DNA of 29,966 nucleotides from assembly GCA_949297565.1 (NCBI GenBank), contig CASFUI010000322.1:1-29966 (forward strand), written 5' to 3'. Of the stretch, positions 6,448 through 15,856 are shown one piece after another. The stretch comes from an uncultured Eubacteriales bacterium. Lineage in GTDB: Bacteria > Bacillota > Clostridia > Lachnospirales > Lachnospiraceae. Position 1 is the first letter of the stretch, and the number at the start of each line of letters is the position of its first letter. Position numbers and translations under genes: made by a program. The notes beneath the pieces are model-generated. The model ran no database searches and was not told where the DNA came from. It was given only the letters and a program-made list of their open reading frames with translations.

Positions 6448-7189
6448 AGAATTAGAGTTGGCAAAAAAGGCGGCAAAGACAGCCGGTGAATTTTTAAAGA
6501 AGAGAGAGGGCATTCATGTAGACGCTCTTGAAGGGAAGGATATTAAGCTTTCTTCAGATAAAATGAGTGAAAAAATCATCATGGATATTCTCGAAGAGAG
6601 CGGGATTCCCGTACTGTCTGAGGAGTACGGCTTTAAAGGACAGGAGGGAGAACTGTGTTGGATTGTAGACCCTCTTGACGGGACAATCAACTATTTTAAG
6701 GGACTTGACGAGCTTGCATGTGTCTCTGTTGCTCTTTGGGCGAAGGACAAGCCTGTTCTCGGGGCTGTATATCGTTTTATGAAAGACGAACTGTTTTACG
6801 GCGCAGAGGGCGAGGGAGCGTATATGAACGGTGAAAGCATAAAGCCGTCGTCTGTGCAGGAAACCTCACAGGCAGTCATGGCAACAGGATTTCCGGTAAA
6901 GCGTTCCTATGACACAGAGAGCCTTTCTAAGTTTGTTAAACAGGTTCAGTGCTTTAAAAAAGTCAGAATGTTAGGTGCGGCAGCAATTATGGGGACATTT
7001 GTATCCTGCGGAAGACTTGACGCATATTTTGAGGATGAAATAATGCTGTGGGATATTGCCGCTGCCGTTGCAATTGTGAATGCGGCCGGCGGAGCGACAT
7101 CATTGGAGCTCCTTGACAACAACAAGTGCCTGTGCAAATGCTTTGCCACACGCGGACTTATGGAGGATTACTATGCTAAAAGCCTATGA
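6437..7189 (+). CDS. Inositol-monophosphatase-like sugar phosphatase
   Basis: This 250-residue protein belongs to the FIG superfamily (inositol monophosphatase, CysQ, FBPase). The metal-binding signature is intact: SEEYG near 61-65, DPLDGTIN at 78-85, and WD at 205-206. Members hydrolyse a phosphate monoester using Mg2+. Here it could dephosphorylate the sugar phosphate made by the SIS isomerase before CMP activation, in place of the HAD phosphatases (GmhB, KdsC) of classical routes. It starts at GTG 6437 with GGAGG at 6423-6427, overlapping the previous gene. Substrate is inferred only. Confidence 0.9.
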   Translation: MWTKELELAKKAAKTAGEFLKKREGIHVDALEGKDIKLSSDKMSEKIIMDILEESGIPVLSEEYGFKGQEGELCWIVDPLDGTINYFKGLDELACVSVALWAKDKPVLGAVYRFMKDELFYGAEGEGAYMNGESIKPSSVQETSQAVMATGFPVKRSYDTESLSKFVKQVQCFKKVRMLGAAAIMGTFVSCGRLDAYFEDEIMLWDIAAAVAIVNAAGGATSLELLDNNKCLCKCFATRGLMEDYYAKSL

Positions 7190-8132
7190 TTATGCAGAAG
7201 TAAAACCGAATACTACGGAATTACAGAATGCCGGATTATTTAATAAAGAAAAAAGCGCAGCACTCAGATTTGTACTTGCTAACCCAAGCCATAAGGAAGA
7301 AAAAAAGTGCCCTGTATGCGGCTCTGCGCATACGCGTTATATATTTTCGAGGTGGGATGTAAATTATCTTTTTTGTGAGGATTGCTGCAGCATATATGTA
7401 CCTGTTGAGGATGAGCTTATCAGCAAGTATCTGGAACTGGAGGAAATGAGAAATATTCGAATTTCTGACGAGTATCAGCAGCAGGCGGAACTTCGCCGTG
7501 CCGACATCTGGGATGAGCTGGTTATGTGGGCACAGTACAGAATTTACCGCTATCTTGGTAAAAATACAGGGCTTGACGTTATCGATTACGGAAACAGATA
7601 TAAGGGCTCTGTTGACAGATTCAGAAAATCCGGGATATGCGGAAAATATGAGCTTAAAAATTCCATTCTGCCTATTAAGACTGAAAAGGTTGACAAGGCA
7701 GATGTGATTTTATATATGAATCAGCTTCAGCACGAAACAAATCCTGCGGCTACTCTTACAAATCTAAAAGACAGTCTTAAGGATGACGGTATTCTGATTT
7801 TAAATACACGTCTGGGAAGCGGTTTCGATATTCTTACATTGAAGGGCGGAATGGACAGCATTTTCCCGTATGAGCATATAATGCTGCCGTCGAGAAAGGG
7901 CTTGGAGAAAATACTTCAGGATGCGGGTTTTGAATTGCTGGAGATAACTACGCCGGGAACAAGAGATATGGAATCAGTGCTTCGAAACAAGGACAGAATA
8001 GAGGACGGCAATTTCTTTGTTAAATACCTGCTTAATACAGCAGATAAGTCTGTCTTATCTGATTTTCAGCAGTTTTTACAAAAAAGCGGTCTGAGTTCCT
8101 TTGCTCAGGTTGTGGCTAAAGTGAGGAAATAG
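7173..8132 (+). CDS. Zinc-ribbon plus methyltransferase-like protein
   Basis: This 319-residue protein has an N-terminal four-cysteine knuckle (C46-x2-C49 and C68-x2-C71) followed by a class I SAM-methyltransferase-like domain from about residue 125. The motif I position reads VIDYGNRYKG (136-145), a departure from the usual acidic GxGxG loop. A late SRKGLEKILQDAGFELLEI segment resembles Methyltransf_23 sugar O- or C-methyltransferases. Activity is plausible but not certain because of the altered SAM loop. The start is set at 7173, 6 bases after TGGAGGA at 7161-7167; the frame is open further upstream but overlaps the phosphatase. It probably decorates a sugar precursor or polymer. Confidence 0.75.
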   Translation: MLKAYDYAEVKPNTTELQNAGLFNKEKSAALRFVLANPSHKEEKKCPVCGSAHTRYIFSRWDVNYLFCEDCCSIYVPVEDELISKYLELEEMRNIRISDEYQQQAELRRADIWDELVMWAQYRIYRYLGKNTGLDVIDYGNRYKGSVDRFRKSGICGKYELKNSILPIKTEKVDKADVILYMNQLQHETNPAATLTNLKDSLKDDGILILNTRLGSGFDILTLKGGMDSIFPYEHIMLPSRKGLEKILQDAGFELLEITTPGTRDMESVLRNKDRIEDGNFFVKYLLNTADKSVLSDFQQFLQKSGLSSFAQVVAKVRK

Positions 8133-8135
8133 TAA

Positions 8136-9137
8136 ATGGATAAAATTAGAGCAGTTATTATTGGCATGGGCAGAATGGGAAAAACCCGTTATAACGCTAT
8201 GAAACGTCACGGCGGTTACGAGGTTGTCGCTCTGTGCGACACAAATGAAGCCAATATGGAAGGATTTGAAGAAAAAAAATATACGGACTGGAAGGAGTGC
8301 ATAGATAACAGCGAAATGGATGCAGTTATTGTCTGCACATACAATGTCGTTATACCGGATATTGTATGCTATTCACTCGGAAAAGGCTACGCTGTATTTT
8401 CGGAAAAGCCTCCGGGAAGAAATCTTGACGATGCGCTTCGCATGAAAGAGGCGTATGACAGAGCAGAGTCTCCGATACTCAAGTACGGCTTTAACCACAG
8501 ATATCACAATTCTGTTATTGAGGCAAAGGCTCTTCTGGATTCAAAAATTCTCGGCGACGTTGTGTGTGCAAGAGGCGTGTACGGCAAGGCCGGAAGCCCT
8601 GATTTTACGCATGAATGGCGCAATGATACTCAGATTTCCGGCGGCGGAATTATGCTTGACCAGGGTATCCATATGCTTGATCTGATGTATTACTTTATGG
8701 GCGAGTTTACTGAAATTCAGAGTTCCGTTGACCAGCTTGTCTGGAAGGATATGCCGACAGAGGACTCGGCTTTTTCAATTCTTCGTACAAGTGACGGAAA
8801 GGTGGCATCGCTCCACTCAAGCGCAATTCAGTGGAGACACAAATTCAGTCTGGATTTAATCTGCACTAAGGGCTTTATCTCGCTGAACGGACTTCTGACC
8901 TCAACTAACAGCTACGGTGAGGAGAAAATCAGCTATTACAGAAAAGACCTTGAGCAGAAAACAGGCGGACTTGGGAAGCCTATGGAGCATACCATGTGCT
9001 TTGACTCAGACCAGTCATGGGATTATGAGATGAAGGAATTTTATGACGCTGTTGTAAACGGTGAGCCGGTAAAACTCGGAACAATTTATGACGCGGTTAA
9101 TCTTATGAAGATGATTGAGGGAATTTACAGAGTATAA
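8136..9137 (+). CDS. Gfo/Idh/MocA family oxidoreductase
   Basis: This 333-residue protein has the family layout: an N-terminal Rossmann fold with GMGRMG at 10-15, the cofactor-binding EKPPGR at 90-95, and the alpha/beta C-terminal domain with GGGIMLDQGIHMLDL, where D175 and H179 are the likely catalytic pair. Members oxidise or reduce sugars, sugar acids or nucleotide sugars with NAD(P). It starts 3 bases after the methyltransferase-like gene, so the two are co-translated. A role in altering the activated sugar of this operon is inference. Confidence 0.92.
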   Translation: MDKIRAVIIGMGRMGKTRYNAMKRHGGYEVVALCDTNEANMEGFEEKKYTDWKECIDNSEMDAVIVCTYNVVIPDIVCYSLGKGYAVFSEKPPGRNLDDALRMKEAYDRAESPILKYGFNHRYHNSVIEAKALLDSKILGDVVCARGVYGKAGSPDFTHEWRNDTQISGGGIMLDQGIHMLDLMYYFMGEFTEIQSSVDQLVWKDMPTEDSAFSILRTSDGKVASLHSSAIQWRHKFSLDLICTKGFISLNGLLTSTNSYGEEKISYYRKDLEQKTGGLGKPMEHTMCFDSDQSWDYEMKEFYDAVVNGEPVKLGTIYDAVNLMKMIEGIYRV

Positions 9138-9178
9138 AACGCTTGTTTAATAATACATGTTGAAAGGAACAGTTTAAG

Positions 9179-12100
9179 ATGAGTAATTTAGAGGCGATAA
9201 AACTACTTATTAACTCCTCAGGTAAAGCAGATGCCGAAAATGTTTTTAAATATATTGCTGCAAAGTATCCTGATATGGCAGCGCCAAATTCACTCAATAT
9301 TTTAAAAAATTCAAAGGTGATATACGGCGGCGTGGGAAATATAAAAAGTTTTGACCCTATAGGCGTATCAATAGAGGGATGGTTTCTGCCAAGATACAAT
9401 TATGATTCCATAGAGGTTTATTGCTGCGGTAAAATGCTTGGAAATGCTGTTCTTGATGTACCGAGACCTGACGTATATAAGAATATGAGGATTTTTAACG
9501 AAAAAAATGCCGGTTTCAGTTTATTTGTGACAAACGGACTTGACAAAATTCGTGAAGGTCACCCGATAGTCGTGCTTGTGAAGAAGGGTGGAAAAATTAT
9601 AAGAAAGCAGATTGTGCCGGTTGTTTCATATACGATAGAGGATTCAGTAAAGGCTGCAAGTCTTTATAAACAACAAAAAAATATACTTGTTCCGACTTTG
9701 AGCAACAGACTTCCGATGATTTACGAATTTGCAAAGAAAATGCATGACTATAATTTTATCACTTTGATAGAGGGAATGGAAGGCTCTCTTGACGAGGTGC
9801 GAAAGGTTTGTCTCAGCAAATACGGTATTCTTTCAAATGAGTTAAATCGAATGTCAATGGTTATGATGCCGAAGATATTCGCAAGAAATTATAAACCTGT
9901 CTACGCACACGATAATATAGTTGTCACAGAAGAAGAGAAAAAACTGTGTGAAGAAAATGAATATTTTTATATCGCGAGCAGAAATTTTTCAAAAAAATAC
10001 TATGTCAGTCTTGAGTATGCAATAAAGTATTGCTGCGCAGCGTATCATTTTGCCGAGGAGCTTATTACTGCTGTCAAGCCGGAATGTACAATGATTTGGA
10101 ATAAATACAGTCCGCTGCATATTATGATTGATTATGCATGTAAACAGAGGAATATTCCTGTTATATATATGGAATCCGGACTGCTTCCGGGCACATATAT
10201 TTTTGAAACTGAAGGTCAGATGGGAGAGAGCTGGCCGTCAACACATTCTGAAGAGTTTTTGAAGCTTCCTGTTTCCGAAGAGGAATGTGAAAGAGCAGAA
10301 GAGATCAGGCAGTCGTTATATGAAAGCAAGCTGAACAGGTGGACCAGCACGGATGCGTCTGTATATAAAAAGACAGGAAAAGACGAAGTTTTGGAGCAGA
10401 TTGACCCGTCAAAGCCGCTGGTATTTTATGCGGGGCAGAATGATTTTGAGTCCGGGTTTTACCCGTATACGGAGCATACCAGGCAGTTTCACTCACCGGT
10501 TTTTGAATCCCGCGATGAAGCGGCGGTTTATCTTGCTAAAATATGTGACAGAAACGGTTGGAATTTTCTGTATAAACGGCATCCGATGATGAGAGGCGCG
10601 ACGGATGTTATTTTCCCTGAAAATGTAATTATGAATGATACCATCGATATTCATGATGCAATAGATATTTCTGATGTTACAGTAACTATACTGTCGCAGA
10701 CAAGCTATGTCGCATTGATAAGAAATAAACCTGCGTTAATGCTAGGGTATCATCAGCTTTGTCACAAAGGCTGCGTATACGAAGCATGGCAGAAATGCGA
10801 TGTGGAGAAGCAGATTAAGCTGGCGTTGGAAAAAGGTTTTACACAGGAACAGAAGGACAATTTTAAAAAACATATTGCACAGCTCTGCAAGTATTATCTG
10901 TATACGGATTTTATTAATCACTCAGTTGACTTCGGCAAATCTTTAGATGATTTAGTTGAATATATAATAAAGAAATGCGAGATGTCAGATGATGCCGTAT
11001 ACGATGTGGCGGAGGGTAAGAATATAGAAAGCAGTTCAGCGAATGAAAAACAGAAGGATAATCAGTTATTACCTGATGATACAGTTTTCAGGCTGGACTT
11101 GAGCTTCAGCGAGCGGCTGGAGCGTAAAAAGCTTGCCAATCTTATGGCGGGAAAAAATATACTTGGATTGCTGGAAAAGAAGTACAGTGCTGCTGAATAT
11201 CTTATGAGCAAAGAACAGAACGAGAGTTTTCCTGTTAATCTTATGTATATATCACAGCTTGATAAGGAGTACCTTAATAACTGTCAATGGCAGGAGGTAT
11301 TTTTCTCGATGTTTTCTATGGCATTTGAAGGCGGCAAAGACAAATTTGAGCATTTTGTATTCAGATGTCTTGATATAAACAGAGAGGTATTTAAACGTCT
11401 TGATATTTTAAAAAATATAAATAAATGCTTTATGAGAGCGTTTGATGATAAGCGCTGTTGTCGTGCGCTTCTTGAGTACAGTGTGGACGAAAATGACAAA
11501 AGACTTAAGAAAATATGTTTCGGTCAGTTGAAGACTTATCTGGGCTCATGTGATGAAGAGCATAAACAGAGCATTACAGAGTACGTGGAAGAAATTGCTG
11601 CAGATACAGACGTGAAATCGATAGCAAAGAGCTATCTTTTTGAGATATTATTCCAGAATGATATGATCTGCCAGAGACATATAAAGATGTGGAATGATAT
11701 TTTGGCTCATTCACAGAATGCAGGCGAGTTAATGTATTTCGGCGGCTCGGAAATTGTCAATATTGTATGGTTAAAGCCGGAGCTTCTTTATCCTGAATAT
11801 TATAATGACAGAAAAAAAGTGCTTAAACAGCTTGCTGATGTAATGGAAAAGCACAATACATTTCACAGGGTTATAAAAGAAAACAGAGAGAAAAAGAGAA
11901 TTGCAATTATGGTGCCGGGGCTTCATGGACGGCTGTTTGCATCAACCAGGCTGGAAATGGGTGTGGCAAATGAATTTGCAAAACGAGGGTATGAGGTCAC
12001 TATATTTGTTTCGGACTATAATTATATTATGAGCGATGACTTTTTCAGTGTTATGCCTAGAGCGGTAAGACGCAATTTTTCTTCTATGATATACAGAAAT

Positions 12101-13015
12101 GACCACATATATATGGCTGAGCCTGAAGTCAATATTGTTTATTTCAATCACGAGACCACTCCCGAGGAAAGGTACGGGGAGTATGTGAACGCTATACTGG
12201 ATTATGCGCCTGATGTAGTTATTGATATAACAAATGAAAATGCTCTTTACAATAATGAAATTATAAAGCAGCTTCCGGTTGTTACAGTTCCTCTGAACGG
12301 TTACAGCAGCAGTTCGGTTTATGACGCTTATATTGCGAGAAATATTGAAATGGCAGAAAAGAACAACGAAATATATAATTCCGTTGATTTGGATAAGACT
12401 TATGAGGCAAACCTTTATCTGCCTGTTTCTATGGATGATACTGTTTATGACAGAAAGCGCTTCGGATTTTCAAAGGATGACTTTTTAATTGTAACTGTGG
12501 GAAACAGGCTTGATTATGAAATTACACCGAAGATACAGGCTGACATGAGAGAGCTTCTGGAGAGCAACAGCAATATTAAGTGGATATTGGTAGGCAGAAT
12601 GTCTAATCCGCTTAAAGAAATGTCTGCCTTAATTGCGGCAAAGAGAGTGCGCAAATGGGGATATGAAAATAATCTTTCTGCGCTTTACAAAATGTGCGAT
12701 TTGTATTTTGACCTTCCGAGAAGCGGCGGCGGCGGAAGTACAGCGTGTGCCGTTCAGGCAGGAATACCTGCTTTAATTATAAATATGGCTTCTGATATTC
12801 TGCCGTTTTTAGGCGTCAATACCAGTGTTGAAAGCTGGGAGGACGAGTTAAAGTCGCTTATTAAAATGTCTAAAAACAGGTCAATAGGTAAAAAGCTTGC
12901 CCTTGTTCAGAGGAAGAATTTAATGTCAAGTGAGTGGAGTATTGAACATTACTGTGACGTAATAGAGGAAGCATCATGGAATATAAAGAAGGGGAATGCT
13001 GAAAATGGAAGATAA
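9179..13015 (+). CDS. Giant multidomain glycosyltransferase
   Basis: This 1278-residue protein has at least four parts. Residues about 49-151 form a beta-rich module with GWFLP at 67-71 and RPDVY at 96-100, shared with the proteins at 15937 and 17549. Residues about 165-600 resemble capsule proteins KpsC/KpsS (KRHP around 466-469, SQTSY at 506-510) and are clearly paralogous to the protein at 22925. Residues about 600-890 look helical and match nothing I recognise. Residues about 905-1270 are a GT-B glycosyltransferase domain starting KRIAIMVPGLHG. It likely adds two sugars, or a linker sugar and a chain sugar, at the inner membrane face. No signal peptide or membrane helix is seen. A ribosome binding site (GAAAGGA) precedes the ATG. 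Confidence 0.88.
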   Translation: MSNLEAIKLLINSSGKADAENVFKYIAAKYPDMAAPNSLNILKNSKVIYGGVGNIKSFDPIGVSIEGWFLPRYNYDSIEVYCCGKMLGNAVLDVPRPDVYKNMRIFNEKNAGFSLFVTNGLDKIREGHPIVVLVKKGGKIIRKQIVPVVSYTIEDSVKAASLYKQQKNILVPTLSNRLPMIYEFAKKMHDYNFITLIEGMEGSLDEVRKVCLSKYGILSNELNRMSMVMMPKIFARNYKPVYAHDNIVVTEEEKKLCEENEYFYIASRNFSKKYYVSLEYAIKYCCAAYHFAEELITAVKPECTMIWNKYSPLHIMIDYACKQRNIPVIYMESGLLPGTYIFETEGQMGESWPSTHSEEFLKLPVSEEECERAEEIRQSLYESKLNRWTSTDASVYKKTGKDEVLEQIDPSKPLVFYAGQNDFESGFYPYTEHTRQFHSPVFESRDEAAVYLAKICDRNGWNFLYKRHPMMRGATDVIFPENVIMNDTIDIHDAIDISDVTVTILSQTSYVALIRNKPALMLGYHQLCHKGCVYEAWQKCDVEKQIKLALEKGFTQEQKDNFKKHIAQLCKYYLYTDFINHSVDFGKSLDDLVEYIIKKCEMSDDAVYDVAEGKNIESSSANEKQKDNQLLPDDTVFRLDLSFSERLERKKLANLMAGKNILGLLEKKYSAAEYLMSKEQNESFPVNLMYISQLDKEYLNNCQWQEVFFSMFSMAFEGGKDKFEHFVFRCLDINREVFKRLDILKNINKCFMRAFDDKRCCRALLEYSVDENDKRLKKICFGQLKTYLGSCDEEHKQSITEYVEEIAADTDVKSIAKSYLFEILFQNDMICQRHIKMWNDILAHSQNAGELMYFGGSEIVNIVWLKPELLYPEYYNDRKKVLKQLADVMEKHNTFHRVIKENREKKRIAIMVPGLHGRLFASTRLEMGVANEFAKRGYEVTIFVSDYNYIMSDDFFSVMPRAVRRNFSSMIYRNDHIYMAEPEVNIVYFNHETTPEERYGEYVNAILDYAPDVVIDITNENALYNNEIIKQLPVVTVPLNGYSSSSVYDAYIARNIEMAEKNNEIYNSVDLDKTYEANLYLPVSMDDTVYDRKRFGFSKDDFLIVTVGNRLDYEITPKIQADMRELLESNSNIKWILVGRMSNPLKEMSALIAAKRVRKWGYENNLSALYKMCDLYFDLPRSGGGGSTACAVQAGIPALIINMASDILPFLGVNTSVESWEDELKSLIKMSKNRSIGKKLALVQRKNLMSSEWSIEHYCDVIEEASWNIKKGNAENGR

Positions 13016-14117
13016 AAAGATACTTGTAACACAGTCGTCAATGCCGGACTTTGAAGAATATGAAGCTCAGATAAGAGATATATGGGATACCAGGTGGCTT
13101 ACTAATATGGGTAAAAAACATAATGAGCTTCAGGAAAAGCTTAAAAGCTATCTGGGAGTACATGATATTTCGCTTATGTGCAACGGGCACATGGCGCTTG
13201 AGCTGGGAATACAGGCAATGAACCTTGATGGCGAAGTAATAACTACGCCGTTTACATTCGCTTCAACTACACATGCTATTGTGCGAAACGGATTAAAACC
13301 GGTTTTCTGTGATATAAATTTACAGGATTATACGATAGATACAGATAAGATTGAGGAGCTGATAACCGACAGAACAACAGCTATTGTGCCGGTACATGTA
13401 TACGGAAATGTATGCAATGTTGAGAAAATCGAGAAAATTGCAAAAAAGTATGGTCTGAAGGTTATATATGATGCGGCTCATGCGTTTGGAGTTACCTATA
13501 AGGGAAGAGGTATAGGAAGCTTCGGCGATGCGTCCATGTTTTCGTTTCATGCTACAAAGGTGTTTAATACGATTGAGGGCGGAGCGGTATGCTACAATAA
13601 TGACGAATACGGTATTGATTTGTACAGGCTTAAAAATTTCGGAATAAGAGGGCCGGAGATTGTTGATTCTATAGGCGCAAATGCTAAAATGAATGAATTT
13701 CAGGCAGCAATGGGTCTGTGTAACCTTGTTCATATCGAATCAGAAATTGAAAAAAGAAAAAGAGTTGTCGAAAAATACAAGGAATGTTTAAAAGCTGTTG
13801 ACGGCATAAAGCTGTGTGAAGAACAGGAGAATGTTGTTTCTAATTATGCATATTTTCCGATTATAGTAAATGAAAGAGAATATGGCGCAAGCAGAGATGA
13901 GCTTTCAGATTATCTTATGCAGCACAATATTTATGCAAGAAAATATTTTTACCCGCTTACAAACAGATTTGACTGCTATGCGGGAATGTATGACGAAAAT
14001 GAGACACCTAACGCATTGTACGTCTCTAAAAGAGTTTTGACTCTTCCTCTGTATGCAGAGCTTGCGCTGGAGGATGTCGAGAGAATTTCGGATTTAATTA
14101 AAAATATGGAAAGATAG
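13005..14117 (+). CDS. DegT/DnrJ/EryC1/StrS sugar aminotransferase
   Basis: This 370-residue PLP enzyme has the full family signature. K185 in FHATKVFNTIEGG is the PLP-binding lysine, and DAAH at 156-159 contacts the cofactor. TPFTFASTTHA at 81-91 is the typical substrate/PLP loop. Members transaminate a 4-keto (or 3-keto) nucleotide sugar, as in perosamine, viosamine or bacillosamine routes. The start is placed at 13005, 10 bases after AAGGGG at 12989-12994; the ATG at 12996 sits almost on the ribosome binding site. It overlaps the giant glycosyltransferase by 11 bases. No 4,6-dehydratase is in the window, so the keto-sugar must come from elsewhere. Confidence 0.93.
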   Translation: MEDKKILVTQSSMPDFEEYEAQIRDIWDTRWLTNMGKKHNELQEKLKSYLGVHDISLMCNGHMALELGIQAMNLDGEVITTPFTFASTTHAIVRNGLKPVFCDINLQDYTIDTDKIEELITDRTTAIVPVHVYGNVCNVEKIEKIAKKYGLKVIYDAAHAFGVTYKGRGIGSFGDASMFSFHATKVFNTIEGGAVCYNNDEYGIDLYRLKNFGIRGPEIVDSIGANAKMNEFQAAMGLCNLVHIESEIEKRKRVVEKYKECLKAVDGIKLCEEQENVVSNYAYFPIIVNEREYGASRDELSDYLMQHNIYARKYFYPLTNRFDCYAGMYDENETPNALYVSKRVLTLPLYAELALEDVERISDLIKNMER

Positions 14118-14134
14118 GAGATTGTTTAATTATT

Positions 14135-14845
14135 ATGAAGGTTGGAATAATGCAGCCGTATTTTTTCCCTTATATAGGATATTTTTCACTTATAAAATAC
14201 ACTGATGAATTTGTATTTTTTGATACGCCACAGTACATCTCTCATGGCTGGGTAAACAGGAACAGGGTTATAGGACAGAACAAGGAGCCGGTGTATATTA
14301 TTGTTCCCATAAGAAAAGCTCCAAGAGAGACTCCTATTATGGATATAAAAATTAACAGTGAAATGAACTGGCGGGAAAAAATATACGGACAGCTCACAGT
14401 CTATAAAAAAAAGGCTCCGAATTACAATGAGACGATAGAGCTTATACACAGCCTTCTTGATGTGGATTATGGCGATGATTTATCTCTCTTAAATATAGAG
14501 ACAACTAAGAAGGTATGTGAGTATCTTGGGATAGAGAGAAAGTTCCAGACCTTTTCAAAAATGGACATTGCTATTGACGAGCTTAATGAGCCGGACGAAT
14601 GGGCTTTAAATATCACCAAGGCTATGGGGTATGACACTTATGTTAATCCGCCGGGTGGAATGTCATTTTTTAACAGGGGAAAATATGAAAATGCAGGAAT
14701 AAGACTGGAATTTCTGGAGGCTCAGCTTCAGCCGTATGTACAGCGAATCGGTCATTTTGAGCCGGGTTTGTCCATCATAGATGTAATGATGTTTTGCAAA
14801 AAAGATGAAATTACGGACATGCTTGACGAGTATAAAATTCTTTAA
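14135..14845 (+). CDS. WbqC-like family protein
   Basis: This 236-residue protein fits the WbqC family. Typical features are the opening MKVGIMQPYFFPYIGYFSLI, the WVNRNRV segment near residue 40, and VNPPGGMSFF late in the chain. WbqC-like proteins are common in O-antigen and glycan clusters but their reaction is not firmly known; roles in amino-sugar N-modification have been proposed. It sits between a canonical aminotransferase and an aminotransferase-like gene, which suggests it acts on the amino sugar they make. Function is inference; family is firm. Confidence 0.88.
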   Translation: MKVGIMQPYFFPYIGYFSLIKYTDEFVFFDTPQYISHGWVNRNRVIGQNKEPVYIIVPIRKAPRETPIMDIKINSEMNWREKIYGQLTVYKKKAPNYNETIELIHSLLDVDYGDDLSLLNIETTKKVCEYLGIERKFQTFSKMDIAIDELNEPDEWALNITKAMGYDTYVNPPGGMSFFNRGKYENAGIRLEFLEAQLQPYVQRIGHFEPGLSIIDVMMFCKKDEITDMLDEYKIL

Positions 14846-14902
14846 TTATAGGAAAAGAAGCGTAAATAAAAATTCGGCGGATATGAGAGAGGAAAAAATA
14901 AT

Positions 14903-15856
14903 ATGAAAGAATACGGCGGATATATTGAATTAGACAGATATACAGGCAGCGAATATTATTCAGACCTGGTATCATTAAACTGCGGCAGAAGCTGTTTAAG
15001 GTATCTGATTGAGGCAAAAAATATAAAAAAAATATATTTGCCGTTTTTCTTATGTGATACGGTAAAAATGGCTTGCGAGGTCTGCGGAATTTCGTATGAA
15101 TATTATTTAATTGATAAAGCTTTTAAGCCTGTTTTTAATAAAATTCCCGAGGAAAATGAATATTTGTATATTGTCAATTATTACGGACAGCTTACGGAGG
15201 ATTATATAAAGAATTTAAAGCAAAAATACAAAAATATAATTATTGATAATGCGCAGGCTTTCTTCAGAAAGCCCCTTTCTGATATGGATACAATTTATAT
15301 AGCCAGAAAGTTTTTCGGTGTGGCGGACGGAGCGTATTTGGCTACGGACTGCAAGCCTGCGGCAGAGTATCCTGTTGATATATCCTATGACAAAATGAAT
15401 TTTCTTTTGGGAAGATTTGAAAAAACGGCATCAGAGTTCTACGAGGAATATGTAAATAACAATCTGAGATTTGATACTGAGAAAATAAAGTATACATCAA
15501 AGCTCACTTCCAACCTGTTGAGAGCAGTTGATTATGAGTTTGTTAAAAAAAGAAGAGAAGAAAATTTTGCATATATGGACGAGCGCCTGAAAAAATACAA
15601 TCAGTTATCGCTTCATCCGACAGAAGGACCTTTCGCATATCCTCTTCTTGTAGAAAACGGATCTGAAATTCGAAAAAAACTTCAGCAGATAAAAATATAT
15701 GTTCCAACGCTGTGGCCTGATGTATTCAGCCTGTGCGCTGAGGACAGCCTGGAGCACAGGTATGCAAGGGATATTCTCCCGCTTCCGATTGACCAGAGAT
15801 ATGACGCGGATGACATGAAAGTAATATGTGACAGTGTCTTAAAGTATCTTGTTTGA
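14903..15856 (+). CDS. Divergent DegT-like aminotransferase homologue
   Basis: This 317-residue protein is a short relative of fold-type I sugar aminotransferases. IIDNAQAF at 113-120 aligns with the IYDAAHAF segment of the neighbour at 13005. IARKFFGVADGAYL, with K136, aligns with the PLP-lysine segment ATKVFNTIEGGAV. The N-terminal substrate loop is much changed (NCGRSCLRYLIEA near 26-38), and the protein is about 50 residues shorter than its neighbour. The lysine is kept, so it may be active on an unusual substrate, or be a partner of the WbqC-like protein. AGAGAGGA precedes the ATG at 14903. Confidence 0.75.
   Translation: MKEYGGYIELDRYTGSEYYSDLVSLNCGRSCLRYLIEAKNIKKIYLPFFLCDTVKMACEVCGISYEYYLIDKAFKPVFNKIPEENEYLYIVNYYGQLTEDYIKNLKQKYKNIIIDNAQAFFRKPLSDMDTIYIARKFFGVADGAYLATDCKPAAEYPVDISYDKMNFLLGRFEKTASEFYEEYVNNNLRFDTEKIKYTSKLTSNLLRAVDYEFVKKRREENFAYMDERLKKYNQLSLHPTEGPFAYPLLVENGSEIRKKLQQIKIYVPTLWPDVFSLCAEDSLEHRYARDILPLPIDQRYDADDMKVICDSVLKYLV

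Noticed and set aside
7080..7172. Longer version of the methyltransferase-like protein starting at 7080
   Set aside because: The extra residues are a shadow of the phosphatase gene, and the ATG at 7173 has a good ribosome binding site.
13320..13733. A 137-residue minus-strand open frame in the aminotransferase gene
   Set aside because: It is antisense to the PLP-binding region of a clear aminotransferase and shows no domain.
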